Shown: positions 1 through 11,490, counted from the stretch's first letter. The stretch: DNA of 64,000 nt from Trileptium ribeirensis (GCA_030248225.1 JASANE010011767.1:61584-125583), one strand, 5' to 3'. Notes: generated by a model from the letters alone, not told the origin. Numbers and translations: made by a program.

Positions 1-180
1 GAATACAGGGTATAGCGCAAAACGCATCGCAACATCCTCTTCAGCTATAACAGTGCATAATCTAAAGAGTGTCATACTCTTCAGAAAAAATCATGCACTC
101 TTGATAATACTAGCCGTTATCTCCATAATTTATAAAGTTGGTATTTCCAGATAAAATTTTATTTTTTACTTCAATTGCAG
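1..180 (+). other. End of an NPDC1 intron at the window edge
   Basis: The stretch ends in TTACTTCAATTGCAG before exon A. It contains a GTCATACTCTT word at 71-81 that recurs elsewhere in the window near a foldback family. No coding signal is visible. Confidence 0.6.
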
Positions 181-460
181 GAAGAAAATCGAGTACGTGA
201 AGATGCGGTCGAATCACATAACGAACGTCGTCGTAAATCCAAGACGAAGAAAGAGCCGACGACACCTGTGATTTCAGCAGTACGAAAGGGTCAGCTGGAA
301 CAACCGTTTCCACCTCCGGTACCGCCGGCTATCGCTGCTCATCCGCCAAAAGCGGAAGCACTTGTACAGCACAATCTGATCGACGTGCAACTACATCATG
401 AAGGTAAACGGGTTTTGGCATCGAAAGATAGCGAAGATATTGGCGATACGATATTTATTG
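181..460 (+). CDS. NPDC1: NPDC1 homologue, exon A (juxtamembrane extracellular/lumenal part)
   Basis: The acceptor is ATTGCAG at 174-180 and the donor is GTATGA from 461. The exon has 280 bases, opens in phase 0 and leaves one base (G) to complete an Ala codon in the next exon. It encodes an acidic then strongly basic start (RRRKSKTKK), a proline-rich stretch (PFPPPVPPAIAAHPP), and runs to DTIFI, the first residues of the membrane helix. This part is poorly conserved within the family and is placed by frame and splice continuity. Confidence 0.88.
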
Positions 461-3400
461 GTATGATTTATTAGTCAAATTTTGAACTTTGTCAATATTT
501 TGTTTCTAGTATGTTCTTGTGGTAGTCTTTCCTTGAACACCCTTAGCGAAAAATCTATTGCAATCGCTATTTCATAGCAATATTTCGATGTTCGAGTTAA
601 TAAATTGACTGAAATTTAATTACTATTTGCCTTGTCCAATTGTAAATGGTCTAATGCTCGTAACTACCTTATGCAGCTCCGTAGTATTTGACACCAGATT
701 GTTATTTTCAAATAGCATGGTTGAAGACCTCATCTTTGAATAAGGTTTTGTCACGAGCTCAAGTTTTTTGCAAGACCTCGCTGGTATTTGGCCCGGCTCA
801 AATCGTTTCACATCTTGCTCTAACCGTGATCCAACATTTTCATCTTTGACAGAATACGAAGCATATAGACTATGCATCCGGAACTTGGCCAAAGTATATA
901 TCAAGCCTGGTAGCGTAATTTACACTCAAGTTGTGGCTTAGTTATTGGTTATTTACATAGCTAGGCATTAGTTTTTTGTAGCTAACCTTTTTTCTCGTTT
1001 TTTTCAAAAAATTAATGAAGACCCATTTTAACGGCAATTGCAAATTTTTGGACAGAGTGGCTCAATATGCACAATCTAATTTGCATGTAACTGTTACATT
1101 ATCAAAAATTACTAAATATTATATATTTTTAATATCCATATAATGTTCCGGGCACAGAGAAGATTCATTACAGCTTAATTGATCAAATGAAGCGAGAACT
1201 AGCTATACAACAACTGAACGTTTAATCAATTGTAGTTCGATTTCGGTGATGCTCGGAGCTTACTATAGTGCGTCTTAGCGTTGCTATGAGCAAAAATCTA
1301 CACATCTTTAATTTAAAAACATATAAACTTTGCTTAAATTACAGCTATCATTCGTATCAAGTATCATTAGTACTGAGTTTTTCAATATTTCAGCTGTTAC
1401 AACGGTATGTAGCGCTGCAGCGGTATTTGGTCTTGTCGGTGCAGGTGTTTGTTGGTACAGGTCAGTTTACGTTTATTATAGAATTATTAATTTACTTGAA
1501 TATGACAAATGAACGTTAAAATCGTTTACCAGTATCAATAGGGATTATTACTCATATAATATGTTATGTGTGGGTTCCAATACTAGTGTTTTATCGTATA
1601 TAACTCATGCAGCACGTACCTCACACGCGTATAAATGCTTACATTTACAAGTGTTACTGTCTGTGAACCGTTTCAACATAGGTGGTTCAGTTCATTAACA
1701 CATTAGTTCTTATATTAACCAGAGAAGGTAAAGGCCGAGAAGGATTCTGTCATGGTAGACAGATTTGCATGATGATTTCGAAGAGTATCATTATCTTGTC
1801 AAGAAGCCATCATGCAGTCTTGATACTACATATAACATACATGCTCATGGGTGAGATAGGTGGTTTATCTCCTGAAGCTCGGACAAACTCCGACCCATGA
1901 GAACCTCAACAATTCCCCTTGTGAGGTAGCATGAACCCCCTGAGTTTTATCCCCCAGCACACCCGCGCCTTCGCGAAACATTTGGCAAAAATAGGCAAAA
2001 ATCTTGAAAAATCGGTGGGAAATTGTCTAAATTTTTGGAAATTAGCAAAAACAAAAAATTTGAAAATTTATCACCCGCTGAAGACCTCCCTCTGGCCGAC
2101 CCGTTGATCCACCAAGAACCCGCTATCCCACAGGGACTACATGAATGAGGATTTATTCAGCTCTAAAATGAGATCTTAAAGTGTATAATTATTTACGAAA
2201 TTTTGCATTCAAGAAAACTATTTACAATCAAATTTTACGTCAAAAAAGATATAACATTTCAGTTGCGGATTTAATTCATAGCCCTTGATAGAAAAAGTTT
2301 ATGAAGGTGAGATGTAATGTATACATTTAACTAAATGGACAAGTTTTTATGGTGTATAACATCGCTGGGACGATAATTCATACCAATTGCCGATAAAGTA
2401 TAGCCGGATTTAATATTGAAGGTGCACGTGTTAACAAGTATTGAGGGAATTAACTAAATTAAATTTAATAGCCTCAGTAATAATTGAAACGGAACGAGCT
2501 TAGCAAGCGCATTTTACTCAAATTAGTGTCAAATCGTTTTGGTTTGCTCTTGTTTTACGCATAGATCATCATAGAATTGATGGATTTTCGCTAACGTTTG
2601 CTAGTCTGTTTATAGAGTATGCGTATCTAGTTCTAGCCCTGGTTCAATGATTTCCTGTGCAAATTTCCCACCAAGTCATTACAAATTACAATCTTGTATA
2701 TTTGGCCATTAAATTAGCATGGGCAATTTAGGTTATAACTCTTCTCAGAAGCGTTGAAAGTCATCATCACCCATCCCACCTCCAAAATTAAGACATATAC
2801 AGTACGTTTTTGTGGGAGTAGAAGGCAAAAAATTAAAAAAATGTGGTAAAAATGGGATTTACAAAATGTTTATAAAGTAGGATTTTTGTTGGTTGTGGGT
2901 AAATGAGGGGTTTCTAGAATTATGTATCTGCATAAACACGTTGGTTTCATTATTTTAATCCCATATTGGATATATCGCGACTGATGTTAGATACTGTGGG
3001 ATGAGGGGGTGATGTAAAATGCTACTTAACTTTGGCAAAAACAAGTGTCTAAATTTTGTCTTTTGTTAAATATACTTGTACATAGTATAACGGAAATTTA
3101 TATAAGTTTTCGAGGTTGCTTAATGCGAAGAAAGCAGATGCATTTATGTAACATGTATATAATACAGGCAAGCCCTAGGAGTTTACAACCTGAAAAATGA
3201 TAAAATAAAATGATATGAGTAAATTAGAACATTTTCTGAAAGTTGTGATTTTTAATTTATTAAATTTTCGGTTTTTGATCAATGCAAGAACAAAAATAGG
3301 GTCGCATAATTTTTGGTGTCTACTGAAAATGTCCAAAGAATTGTTTTTAATATGTTTTGTTGTTGTATGATTGCCTTTATGGAACCTTGCTGGTGCTGAG

Positions 3401-6400
3401 GACGTTAAAATCGGAACCTATGAATAGCCACTGAGAACAGACTGTCCACACTCGCTTTGTTCCTCTTCAGAGACCGATTTACTAATTTATAGTTTTAATT
3501 AGACAAACACGAAGAACTTTACAAACGTTGTTGCACGAAATCAGTGCGAACACATCGAAGACTAATTTTGTTTACCCTCTAATTGGCGAAAATTTTAGAA
3601 TTTTATACACATTAAATAAAATATTTAAATAAGTATTATATTTGAAAGTATTTGTTAACGAAGGCTCTTGAAAACCCAGGATTAAATTTAGCCATTTGAA
3701 TTGAATTGTAGGCAACACAGGCGCTTCAAATCTGCGGAAGAAGCCGAATACGGGCCCAATTATGGTGTAACTGGTCCGGCGAAAGGCGGAAAGCTACCGC
3801 AACCCGGAGATGATAAATTGGCCAGTTCCGCGCACTTGTATCATTATCAACATACGAAACAGAATATTGTTGCAATGGAACAGTAAGAACTATTTTTATG
3901 AATGGGAGAATACTGTTTTTTATTATAAATATATTTGATAAAATTCAAAATGCACTTAGTAATTCTGATTCTACTTACAAGAAATAGTCTACCACTTCAG
4001 TTTTATTAGCATAATTATTACTAATTACATAATAACCGTTCTTACATTCAACAAGTTTAGTCATAAATACAAAGTTATTGCGCTAGCCGCATATTTGTAT
4101 ACTAGCTTTGATATAGAAGGAAGGGAAAAGCAGAGAAAGGACAAGGACGCAAAGCATAGAAAGGACAAGGAAACAAGCCTAGCAAAAGGAAAGCGAAACA
4201 ACCAGCAAAAGGAAAGCGAAACAAGCCCAGCAAAAGGAAAGCGAAACACAGCCCAGCAAAAGACAAGCGAAACCATCAGCCCTCAGCAAAAGATCAAGCT
4301 TCAATATCATTCATGCCCTCATGCGAAAAGCGATCATATACCATTTGTCATAGCCCTTTCATGCGAAAAGTGATCAATGCTTTGATATACCATTTGACAT
4401 GGCCCTTTCATGCGAAAAGTGATCAATGCTTTGATATACCATTTGTCATAGCCCTTTCATGCGAAAAGTGATCAATGCTTTGATATACCATTTGTCATAG
4501 CCCTTTCATGCGAAAAGTGATCAATGCTTTGATATACCATTTGTCATGGCCCTTTCATGCGAAAAGTGATCAATGCTTTGATATACCATTTGTCATAGCC
4601 CTTTCATGCGAAAAGTGATCAATGCTTTGATATCACATTCTCGCCATTCCTTGTCAATGCCCTTTGATGCGAAAAGATCATTTTCGATATACCATTCCAT
4701 GCCCCTTTCATGCGAAAAGTGATCAATGCTTTGATATACCATTTGTCATGGCCCTTTCATGCGAAAAGTGATCAATGCTTTGATATACCATTTGTCATAG
4801 CCCTTTCATGCGAAAAGTGATCAATGCTTTGATATACCATTTGTCATGGCCCTTTCATGCGAAAAGTGATCAATGCTTTGATATACCATTTTGTCTCCCT
4901 TCTGCGAAAACACCTATATATCATAGCCTTCAGCAAAGGCCCTTAGCCCTTATCCCTATCAACCCAAAAATCAACATATACCATTCATAGCCCCACAATC
5001 CCCCCCCCACAAAAAATGCTTTCGATATACCATTTGTCATAGCCCTTTCATGCGAAAAGTGATCAATGCTTTGATATACCACTTGTCATAGCCCTTTCAT
5101 GCGAAAAGTGATCAATGCTTTGATATACCTTTACCTTTTTATTTGTCATAGCCCCTTTCATGCGAAAAGTGGGATCAAAACTTTGCTCTACATATACCAT
5201 TTGTCATGGCCCTTTCATGCGAAAAGTGATCAATGCTTTAAACCCCTCAGATCAATGCTTTGATATACCATTTGTCATGGCCCTTTCATGCGAAAAGTGA
5301 TCAATGCTTTGATATACCATTTGTCATGGCCCTTTCATGCGAAAAGTGATCAATGCTTTGATATACCATTTGTCATGGCCCTTTCATGCGAAAAGTGATC
5401 AATGCTTTGATATACCATTTGTCATGGCCCTTTCATGCGAAAAGTGATCAATGCTTTGATATACCATTTGTCATAGCCCTTTCATGCGAAAAGTGATCAA
5501 TGCTTTGATATACCATTTGTCATAGCCCTTTCATGCGAAAAGTGATCAATGCTTTGATATACCATTTGTCATAGCCCTTTCATGCGAAAAGTGATCAATG
5601 CTTTGATATACCATTTGTCATAGCCCTTTCATGCGAAAAGTGATCAATGCTTTGATATACCATTTGTCATAGCCCTTTCATGCGAAAAGTGATCAATGTC
5701 TTTGATATAAACCCAAACCTTTGCCCCCCCATATACCATTTGTCATAGCCCTTTCATGCGAAAAGTGATCAATGCTTTGATATACCATTTGTCATAGCCC
5801 TTTCATGCGAAAAGTGATCAATGCTTTGATATACCATTTGTCATAGCCCTTTCATGCGAAAAGTGATCAATGCTTTGATATACCATTTGTCATAGCCCTT
5901 TCATGCGAAAAGTGATCAATGCTTTGATATACCATTTGTCATAGCCCTTTCATGCGAAAAGTGATCAATGCTTTTATCCATATACCATTTGTCATAGCCC
6001 TTTCATGCGAAAAGTGATCAATGCTTTGATATACCATTTGTCATAGCCCTTTCATGCGAAAAGTGATCAATGCTTTGATATACCATTTGTCATAGCCCTT
6101 TCATGCGAAAAGTGATCAATGCTTTGATATACCATTTGTCATAGCCCTTTCATGCGAAAAGTGATCAATGCTTTGATATACCATTTGTCATAGCCCTTTC
6201 ATGCGAAAAGTGATCAATGCTTTGATATACCATTTGTCATAGCCCTTTCATGCGAAAAGTGATCAATGCTTTGATATACCATTTGTCATAGCCCTTTCAT
6301 GCGAAAAGTGATCAAATGGAGCCATTGTACATTGCGAAGCGTTACTATAACAAAGTTTACTGTGTATTGAACAATTGTTGTTCGCGGTTCTTTAAGAAAC

Positions 6401-9119
6401 CGAGCTACAACTCCAAAATAATTGAATGTCTAGCGAAAAGTGATCGTGGCCAAACGACCTGTATTAACTTCACAGACGCCACAAAGTGATCGCCTCGTGT
6501 ATTTGATTCAAAGATATTTCGACTTACCCATTGTAGTTTGTTATCCGAGAATGTTAACACTCTTCATTTTACGAAGTACGAAAGTTGGCGAGCTAGACTA
6601 TCAAATATTTTAGCAAAATCGCAAATTTAATATTTAACTTTAATACTGCCAAAACTGTTACCAAAATAACTCTTGGCTATAGTGTGTTAAAATTTGAATA
6701 ATCTATTTTAATGAATTGCTAGGATAGGTTGGTTAATCGTCGTCGTTTTTGAAACCCAAAAGCTGTGCTAAACTATATTCTAAAGCGCTTTATGAAAATT
6801 GCAAATCTGATTTTAACTTTAATGCTGCCAAAATAGTTGGCAAAATAACTTTGGGTTTCTGTGTGTGAAAATTCATTTACACTAACAGATGTTTCAGTTA
6901 AAGCCAGATATTTTTAGATAATGCTGTTAATATTCCCCAGAAATATCCCGACTGTAAACAATAATTAATATCACCAAAACTCGATGACTCTTTATGTTTT
7001 TCTATATTATCGACCGGGAAAAGTCGCGGTGGTTCTCGATCACAAACATGTGGGATTAGGCCGAAAACAACTACAAAATAGAGATTTTAAAGACTCCGGC
7101 AGTAATCTACTCAGTATATCAGTAATCATTTGGTGTTTGCAAGTGCCGTATGCTTTCATATACGCACTTCACTTCTAGTACATTGGAAGCTCTCTGTTTG
7201 TCTGCAACGAGCTGACAATTTTAGGTTATGGATGATGCTCAATATGTTATCAATCCAATAATTTATTCTGCAATATTTCGTTATTTTTAGGGCTGGTATG
7301 GATGCGAAAGGTCAGGAATCTGAAGATTCCGAAGGCGAAGGAGAAGAAGCGGATTACTCTGTTTACGAATGTCCAGGATTAGCACCGGTATTCATTGCCC
7401 AGATTTACCTCAAGACTGCATACTTTACACAGCTAAAAATTATATGCAAGAATCGTGCTGTGAAAGCATTAGATTAGAATAGTTTTACACATAAACGTAG
7501 CAGGACAGTTCTACGTATATATGAGGTGTGACTTGCGCCGGATACAAGAACTACAGGCATATAGTAGAATCCTGTTGCTGTTTACTGTTTTCACACAGGG
7601 CTAATGTATTAAAGTAGTGTGAACTTACTATTGCAGTTAAGCTCAAAAAATTAAACATATATTAATTAATTAGAAGCAAACAGTAGTTGTAGTTATATAT
7701 CGTATCGTGAACACTAGTAGTCTGGACCAGTAGTTTAGCGAACTATTACGCGGCTGAATATTGGTGCAATTCTGCTAAGTTGTACATTGCGGGGAGCCAG
7801 ATACTTTATCATTTCTTCACCGCTGAGCTTTATAACGTGACAGAAGCCGTAATTGTTTTGTACTAATATTTTGGCCTATCACTGAGAAATAAAGACCGTT
7901 ACTGCTTGTTGGGCTTTCAGTTCATCTATAAGCCAAGTAAACAGCAGGACAAATAATTTACAGTTGTTATTTATTACCTAGGATAACGTGAACGATTATA
8001 ACTGCCATAAGTTGAAGATTGCTACCGGCGTGCTGTTAACATGCTATTGTATCAAAACAATCAGATTTCATCTATGTTTGTTGCCAATAGGATCAATCTA
8101 AATACATCTCATACTGACCGTGCTATTCGATGCTATAACCATATAAAGATTTTCTCTTTAGTTTAAAATAATTTGTCCTTGAGCAAAATCTTGAGCCAAA
8201 ACTGCCACATGTGTACATGTTCACAAACACTTCATTTAAGCGAATGTGAAAGACAGAGGCCGTACAAAACCGAACCGTCGCCAAATTTAATTGTCCACAG
8301 TACTAGCGTGATATTCATCAAGAACATGGGGAAGAGTTTGTTCTAAGCTTTCATATCACGGAAGTACAGGAATTGCGGCGGAACATGGTTACTAGAAACA
8401 AGGAGTACGGTTCAAAAGTGTGCGTCCTACTTATTTGAAGGCTATACTCTATATCACTCATACGAAGCTTGCGAAGGTATAAGATTTTGCCACTGTACAC
8501 TGTAACCATTGCTTTAAGCTGAATCGTTTTTGGTGAGTTTTTTGTTTCGCCTTAAAATATACATTCTATGATATACGAACAAACGCTATAAACAAATCTG
8601 GAAACTATAGGGCATAGTTAAATAAATAGTTGTTTATTTTACTCCAGGTTTTAACACAAAAGTTTCGCTGATGACCGTTTGCAGATAGAATGTGTTGTCA
8701 ATATCTGGCTCTATGATTATGTGACATTCACATTAATATGGGTGAGCTATGCGCATTGTTAAGGCATTTTGCTTTTTCCGAGGCACGCAAGTAGCGCTCA
8801 AAATCATTGCAGTGGAACAATATAATCTAACAGTAATTCAAAGTTACGTTTAGGTCTCTCTAATTTCGCAACAATATACCAAATGTCTCGCGTTTTCGTT
8901 CCTAGTTCTTAAATAAATATTTACAGTTAACGTTTTATTAACTTTTACTACTTTTATTAACTATTACCTACGTTCGATGCAAAATGACATTTCTATTTTC
9001 AGACTGGCGATCTTGAAGTGAGCAATCCGTTGTTCGAAAGTAGTCCAACAAGCAATTCACCTCCAGCGACTGGTTTCATGGCACTGAAAGACGACCACTC
9101 TCCGCAAACTGAAGAATAG
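181..9119 (+). CDS. NPDC1: NPDC1/CAB-1 homologue, 3' part of gene (five exons, partial)
   Basis: Joined coding exons 181-460, 1394-1460, 3712-3882, 7291-7387 and 9003-9119 give 243 residues and a TAG stop; the 5' end lies outside the window. All borders are GT-AG and the phases (1, 2, 2, 0) keep one frame. Seen: a basic, proline-rich segment (about 15-60), one membrane helix (about 91-113) ending in CWYR, then a cytoplasmic tail with SAHLYHYQH (155-163), an acidic run (182-194), DYSVYECPGLAPTGDLEV (194-211) and NPLF (213-216). The CWYR, YHYQH, VYECPGLAPTG and NPLF motifs in this order are the signature of the NPDC1 family. Known: NPDC1 is a neural single-pass membrane protein; nematode CAB-1 binds the Rab3 exchange factor AEX-3 and acts in synaptic transmission. 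A similar vesicle or neuronal role here is inference. The identity is firm; orthology to one named gene needs the missing N-terminus. Confidence 0.93.
461..1393 (+). other. NPDC1 intron A-B
   Basis: A 933-base intron, GTATGA to TTTCAG. On the - strand, 623-904 is open for 93 codons with fairly balanced composition and phrases such as FEPGQIPARSCKK; I do not recognise it. It may be an old repeat copy. Nothing else stands out. Confidence 0.7.
1394..1460 (+). CDS. NPDC1: NPDC1 homologue, exon B (transmembrane helix)
   Basis: A 67-base micro-exon between acceptor TATTTCAG and donor GTCAGT. With the flanking split codons it encodes AVTTVCSAAAVFGLVGAGVCWYR: a run of about 20 small and hydrophobic residues followed by CWYR, the end of the NPDC1 membrane helix. 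It enters in phase 1 and leaves in phase 2. Its small size means gene finders would easily miss it. Confidence 0.9.
1461..3711 (+). other. NPDC1 intron B-C
   Basis: A 2251-base intron. Around 1890-2150 the base composition shifts to C-rich blocks mixed with A/T-rich runs, unlike the rest, which suggests an inserted repeat with no recognisable ends. The remainder is plain AT-rich intron. Confidence 0.7.
3712..3882 (+). CDS. NPDC1: NPDC1 homologue, exon C (cytoplasmic tail, YHYQH motif)
   Basis: The acceptor is AATTGTAG ending at 3711 and the donor is GTAAGA from 3883. The 171 bases encode a basic membrane-proximal stretch (RQHRRFKSAEEAEYG), a Gly/Pro-rich linker, then KLASSAHLYHYQHTKQNIVAMEQ split over the next junction. 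SA-x-x-YHYQH is one of the strongest family signatures. If the donor were ignored, the frame would stop at TAA 3884-3886, so the splice is needed. Confidence 0.92.
4121..4290 (+). repeat. Short tandem repeats, about 25-bp unit
   Basis: At least four successive units of 23-26 bp share AGCAAAAGGAAAGCGAAAC; before them come looser AGAAAGGACAAGG repeats. The run is open on + from 4095 to 4373 and would encode a Lys/Glu/Ser-rich peptide, but the intron position and lack of splice context argue that this is noncoding. It abuts the 49-bp satellite and shares its GCGAAA and AAAAG.ATCA words. Confidence 0.75.
4309..6314 (+). repeat. 49-bp satellite array, about 40 units, inside NPDC1 intron
   Basis: The unit has three landmarks in order: GATCAATGCTTTGATATACC, ATTTGTCATAGCCC and TTTCATGCGAAAAGT; the period is 49 bp measured between landmarks. 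Two small self-complementary stretches lie in each unit: ATCAA-TGCT-TTGAT and TTTC-ATGC-GAAA. One position is A or G (CATAGCCC or CATGGCCC); G units are mixed in before about 5460 and all units after it are A. Irregular units occur near 4630-4700, 4890-5030, 5130-5250 and 5700-5735. The period is not a multiple of three, so the array is not a coding repeat. Confidence 0.97.
7291..7387 (+). CDS. NPDC1: NPDC1 homologue, exon D (acidic stretch and VYECPGLAP)
   Basis: The acceptor is TTATTTTTAG at 7281-7290 and the donor is GTATTC from 7388. The 97 bases enter in phase 2 and leave in phase 0. They encode QAGMDAKGQESEDSEGEG, then EEADYSVYECPGLAP. The acidic run followed by a Tyr-rich YECPGLAP block matches the family tail; the block continues as TGDLEV in the last exon. 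Confidence 0.93.
7388..9002 (+). other. NPDC1 intron D-E
   Basis: A 1615-base AT-rich intron, GTATTC to TTTTCAG. I see no repeat array, RNA gene or coding signal in it. Confidence 0.75.
9003..9119 (+). CDS. NPDC1: NPDC1 homologue, last exon with stop
   Basis: The acceptor is TATTTTCAG at 8994-9002. The 117 bases encode TGDLEVSNPLFESSPTS, a Ser/Pro-rich end, DDHSPQTEE and TAG at 9117-9119. TG-x-x-EV-x-NPLF is the conserved C-terminal block of NPDC1 proteins; NPLF resembles short linear motifs for trafficking adaptors (inference). Confidence 0.93.
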   Translation, partial: TGDLEVSNPLFESSPTSNSPPATGFMALKDDHSPQTEE

Positions 9120-10649
9120 AATTATCGTAAACGATAATAAATCACATAGAGTCGCAATTATATTTGAAAAATTATTGCTCTAAAAACAAAACGTTTCAAA
9201 TAGCTCGGAATATTTTAAGGGCGTTACTAAAGGTCACAATGTCAAAAATATGTAATATAGTGGGATATATATTTGGAATCCTCAATACAACGATACAATG
9301 TAGGTGCTTATCCACTAAATTCGAAGTCTACTTTTGTGCGGATTATAAATTAAGCAAGTGTAAGCGGAACGTCTTTATATATTTTTATTCTTTTGCATTG
9401 AAATTGATCTCATTGGCGTCTTTTCGTTTTTTACAAAACATTTTATACAATTTACATTGCTGTTATTTCCAAAATTAAACACAAATTTTAAAACTATGTC
9501 AAAAAATTAGTCTTTCTAGTCTTATTTAGATATTTGATTTCATACTATAAATGCGTGGTTATACCAGTTAAATTCTGTGGTAATCCCTATTCAGATTTGT
9601 AGTATAAGTCATACGAGAAACATCTACAACGAATTCATAACCACAAACTCACAGTATGCCGAGTCAACAGAAGGAATATAATTTGTTGCAAAAAAGGTTT
9701 GTGATACATTAACAGCAACTTTAAATACTAAATCAATGTTCAGAACATTTTATGCTGCTAAAAAGAGATGTATCGTCCGAATCGACTAATTGTATGCTTA
9801 TATTTTTATACACCAAGGCTCTTTCTGCTAAATATCGCAGATTCTGTAATTATTTTTGGGCAAAATCCTTTTTAGTAAAATATATGCTCAAAACTGTTAA
9901 AACATCAGTCATTATCATTCATTCCTACTATCACCGTTTAAATCGCATACACATTGTAATAAACTTTTCAGTTTGGCAAAAAATACGACTATACCACATA
10001 GATTTTTTTATTTTCTGGGTTTTACTATCAACAATAATTCTAAATATTGTCCATATGGCCCATATTTTATGTATATAAAATAAAGAATGGCGGATTGCGA
10101 ATTGTGAATAAAATATTTGATAAGCTTTCGTCTATTTTGATTTTGATAATTGCTGTGTTGTTTGGCCAACACCGACCGATCATTATTATTACGAGCCTAA
10201 ATATTATTAATTATCATATTTATATTAAATTATATCATAATTAAATATTATTAATTGTGTGGACCGTTGAAATGTTAAGCTATTCTCATCGAAAGCACCA
10301 AAGAACTCATCATCGTAAAACGACGTAAGTTTGTAATATGTACATATATAGAGCCTACGCTTGTAGTGCGATGCGGCTCCTATACCATTGTCTTCTAAGT
10401 GAACAAAAGTTATAATGAAGACCGAAACCAAAGAATGTGAACGAATTGTACTTGAGTGAGTTAAAATACCTTAGGTACGCTATCTCTATATAATTCTTTA
10501 GAAAACCGTCGATGCTATAATATTTGTCAAAGCTTGACCATAGGTGCGCCAGGTCTAGGGGGATAGCTAGTCTCAGCGAGGGCTAACCAAAACATTTTTC
10601 CTCGTCTCCTCAATGTTTCTTCATAATTTGCACCAATCTTCCCTTAAAT
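9120..10649. other. 3' flank of the NPDC1 homologue
   Basis: AT-rich sequence with short chance ORFs. It probably includes the 3' UTR up to one of three AATAAA sites. No repeat family or RNA gene is seen. Confidence 0.5.
9136..9141 (+). promoter_or_regulatory. Possible polyadenylation signal of the NPDC1 homologue
   Basis: AATAAA begins 17 bases after the stop codon. Others lie at 9958-9963 and 10079-10084, which would give a 3' UTR near 0.9 kb. Which is used cannot be told from sequence alone. Confidence 0.35.
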
Positions 10650-11490
10650 CTATAATGTTGAGATCTGTCATATCTCGACGTTAAGTTGTTTATATGCCAT
10701 TCATATATCGTTAAATCTGACTTTTCTCCAGGATTAAGCATGAATTATATAGGTGAGGTCCATCTAGTCCTTATGCTAAGATACACATCTGCGATCAGTC
10801 GAATATGTGCGCTATTTTATTCGTTTGCCATCCTTGTGTCGTTCCCGAAAGCTTGAATCTGGCTTGGGCATTTGTTGTAAAGCTGCGGTCTGTCGCATCC
10901 TACGTTGTGTTGTTCAGTTGCCATCAGTATATTATTAACCCAAAAACCTGATTTTTCTTGAGTATAGCACATTAATTATACAGTTGAGGTCTGCTAATTT
11001 CGTGCGACATGATGTTCATTTGCCATCGGTATACCGTTAACTCCAGAAGTGTTATTTTAGCATATAGCTTGAATTGCATAGGTGATGTCTGTTGAACACC
11101 GACGCTAAGTTATGTATTTGCCATCTCTATGTCGTTAACTCCAAAAGCCTGCCTTTGGGTCGAGAATAAACCATAAATTATACAGCTGAGGTCTGTTGAA
11201 TCTCTGCGCTGTGTTGTTTATTTTCCATCCCTATACCGTTAACCACAGAAATCTAATATTGGTTTGAAGATGTCTCATTAATTATATAGCTGAGTTCAGT
11301 CGAATTCGTGCGCTGTGTCTTTCATTTGGCATCCGTATACCGTTAGCTCGAAAACTCTGACTTTAACTCGAAAATAAACCGCAAAGCATTACGCTGAGAT
11401 CTGTCGAATCTCTACATTATGTTGTTCATTTGCTATATGTATACAGTTAACCCCAAAAGCCTTACTTGGGCTGGCGAATAAATGCTAAGA
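10650..11490 (+). repeat. Diverged minisatellite, about 103-bp unit, 8 copies
   Basis: Units start at about 10658, 10789, 10882, 10983, 11082, 11185, 11289 and 11392. Each begins with a GCTGAGGTCTGTCGAAT-like block, has TTGTTCATTTGCCATC and TATACCGTTAAC in the middle, and ends with AATAAACC-TAAATTATAC. Spacing settles at 98-104 bp in the right half. Copies differ a lot, so the array is old. Confidence 0.85.

Larger units (their letters stand above)
3883..7290 (+). other. NPDC1 intron C-D, carrying a satellite array
   Basis: A 3408-base intron. More than half is tandem repeat: 23-26 bp units at about 4121-4290, then the 49-bp satellite to 6314. After the array, the stretch 6315-7290 is single-copy apart from two short echoes of the satellite unit at 6433-6445 and about 6484. 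Confidence 0.8.

Noticed and set aside
4095..4373. Lys/Glu-rich ORF of 92 codons in the intron
   Set aside because: It is produced by the 25-bp tandem repeat and lies in an intron with no splice borders of its own.
4309..6314. CRISPR array
   Set aside because: Units are contiguous with no unique spacers, and the DNA is eukaryotic with intron borders on both sides.
9164..10244. Phe/Ile/Tyr-rich ORFs after the NPDC1 stop
   Set aside because: AT-rich 3' flank; no domain, splice partner or conserved motif.
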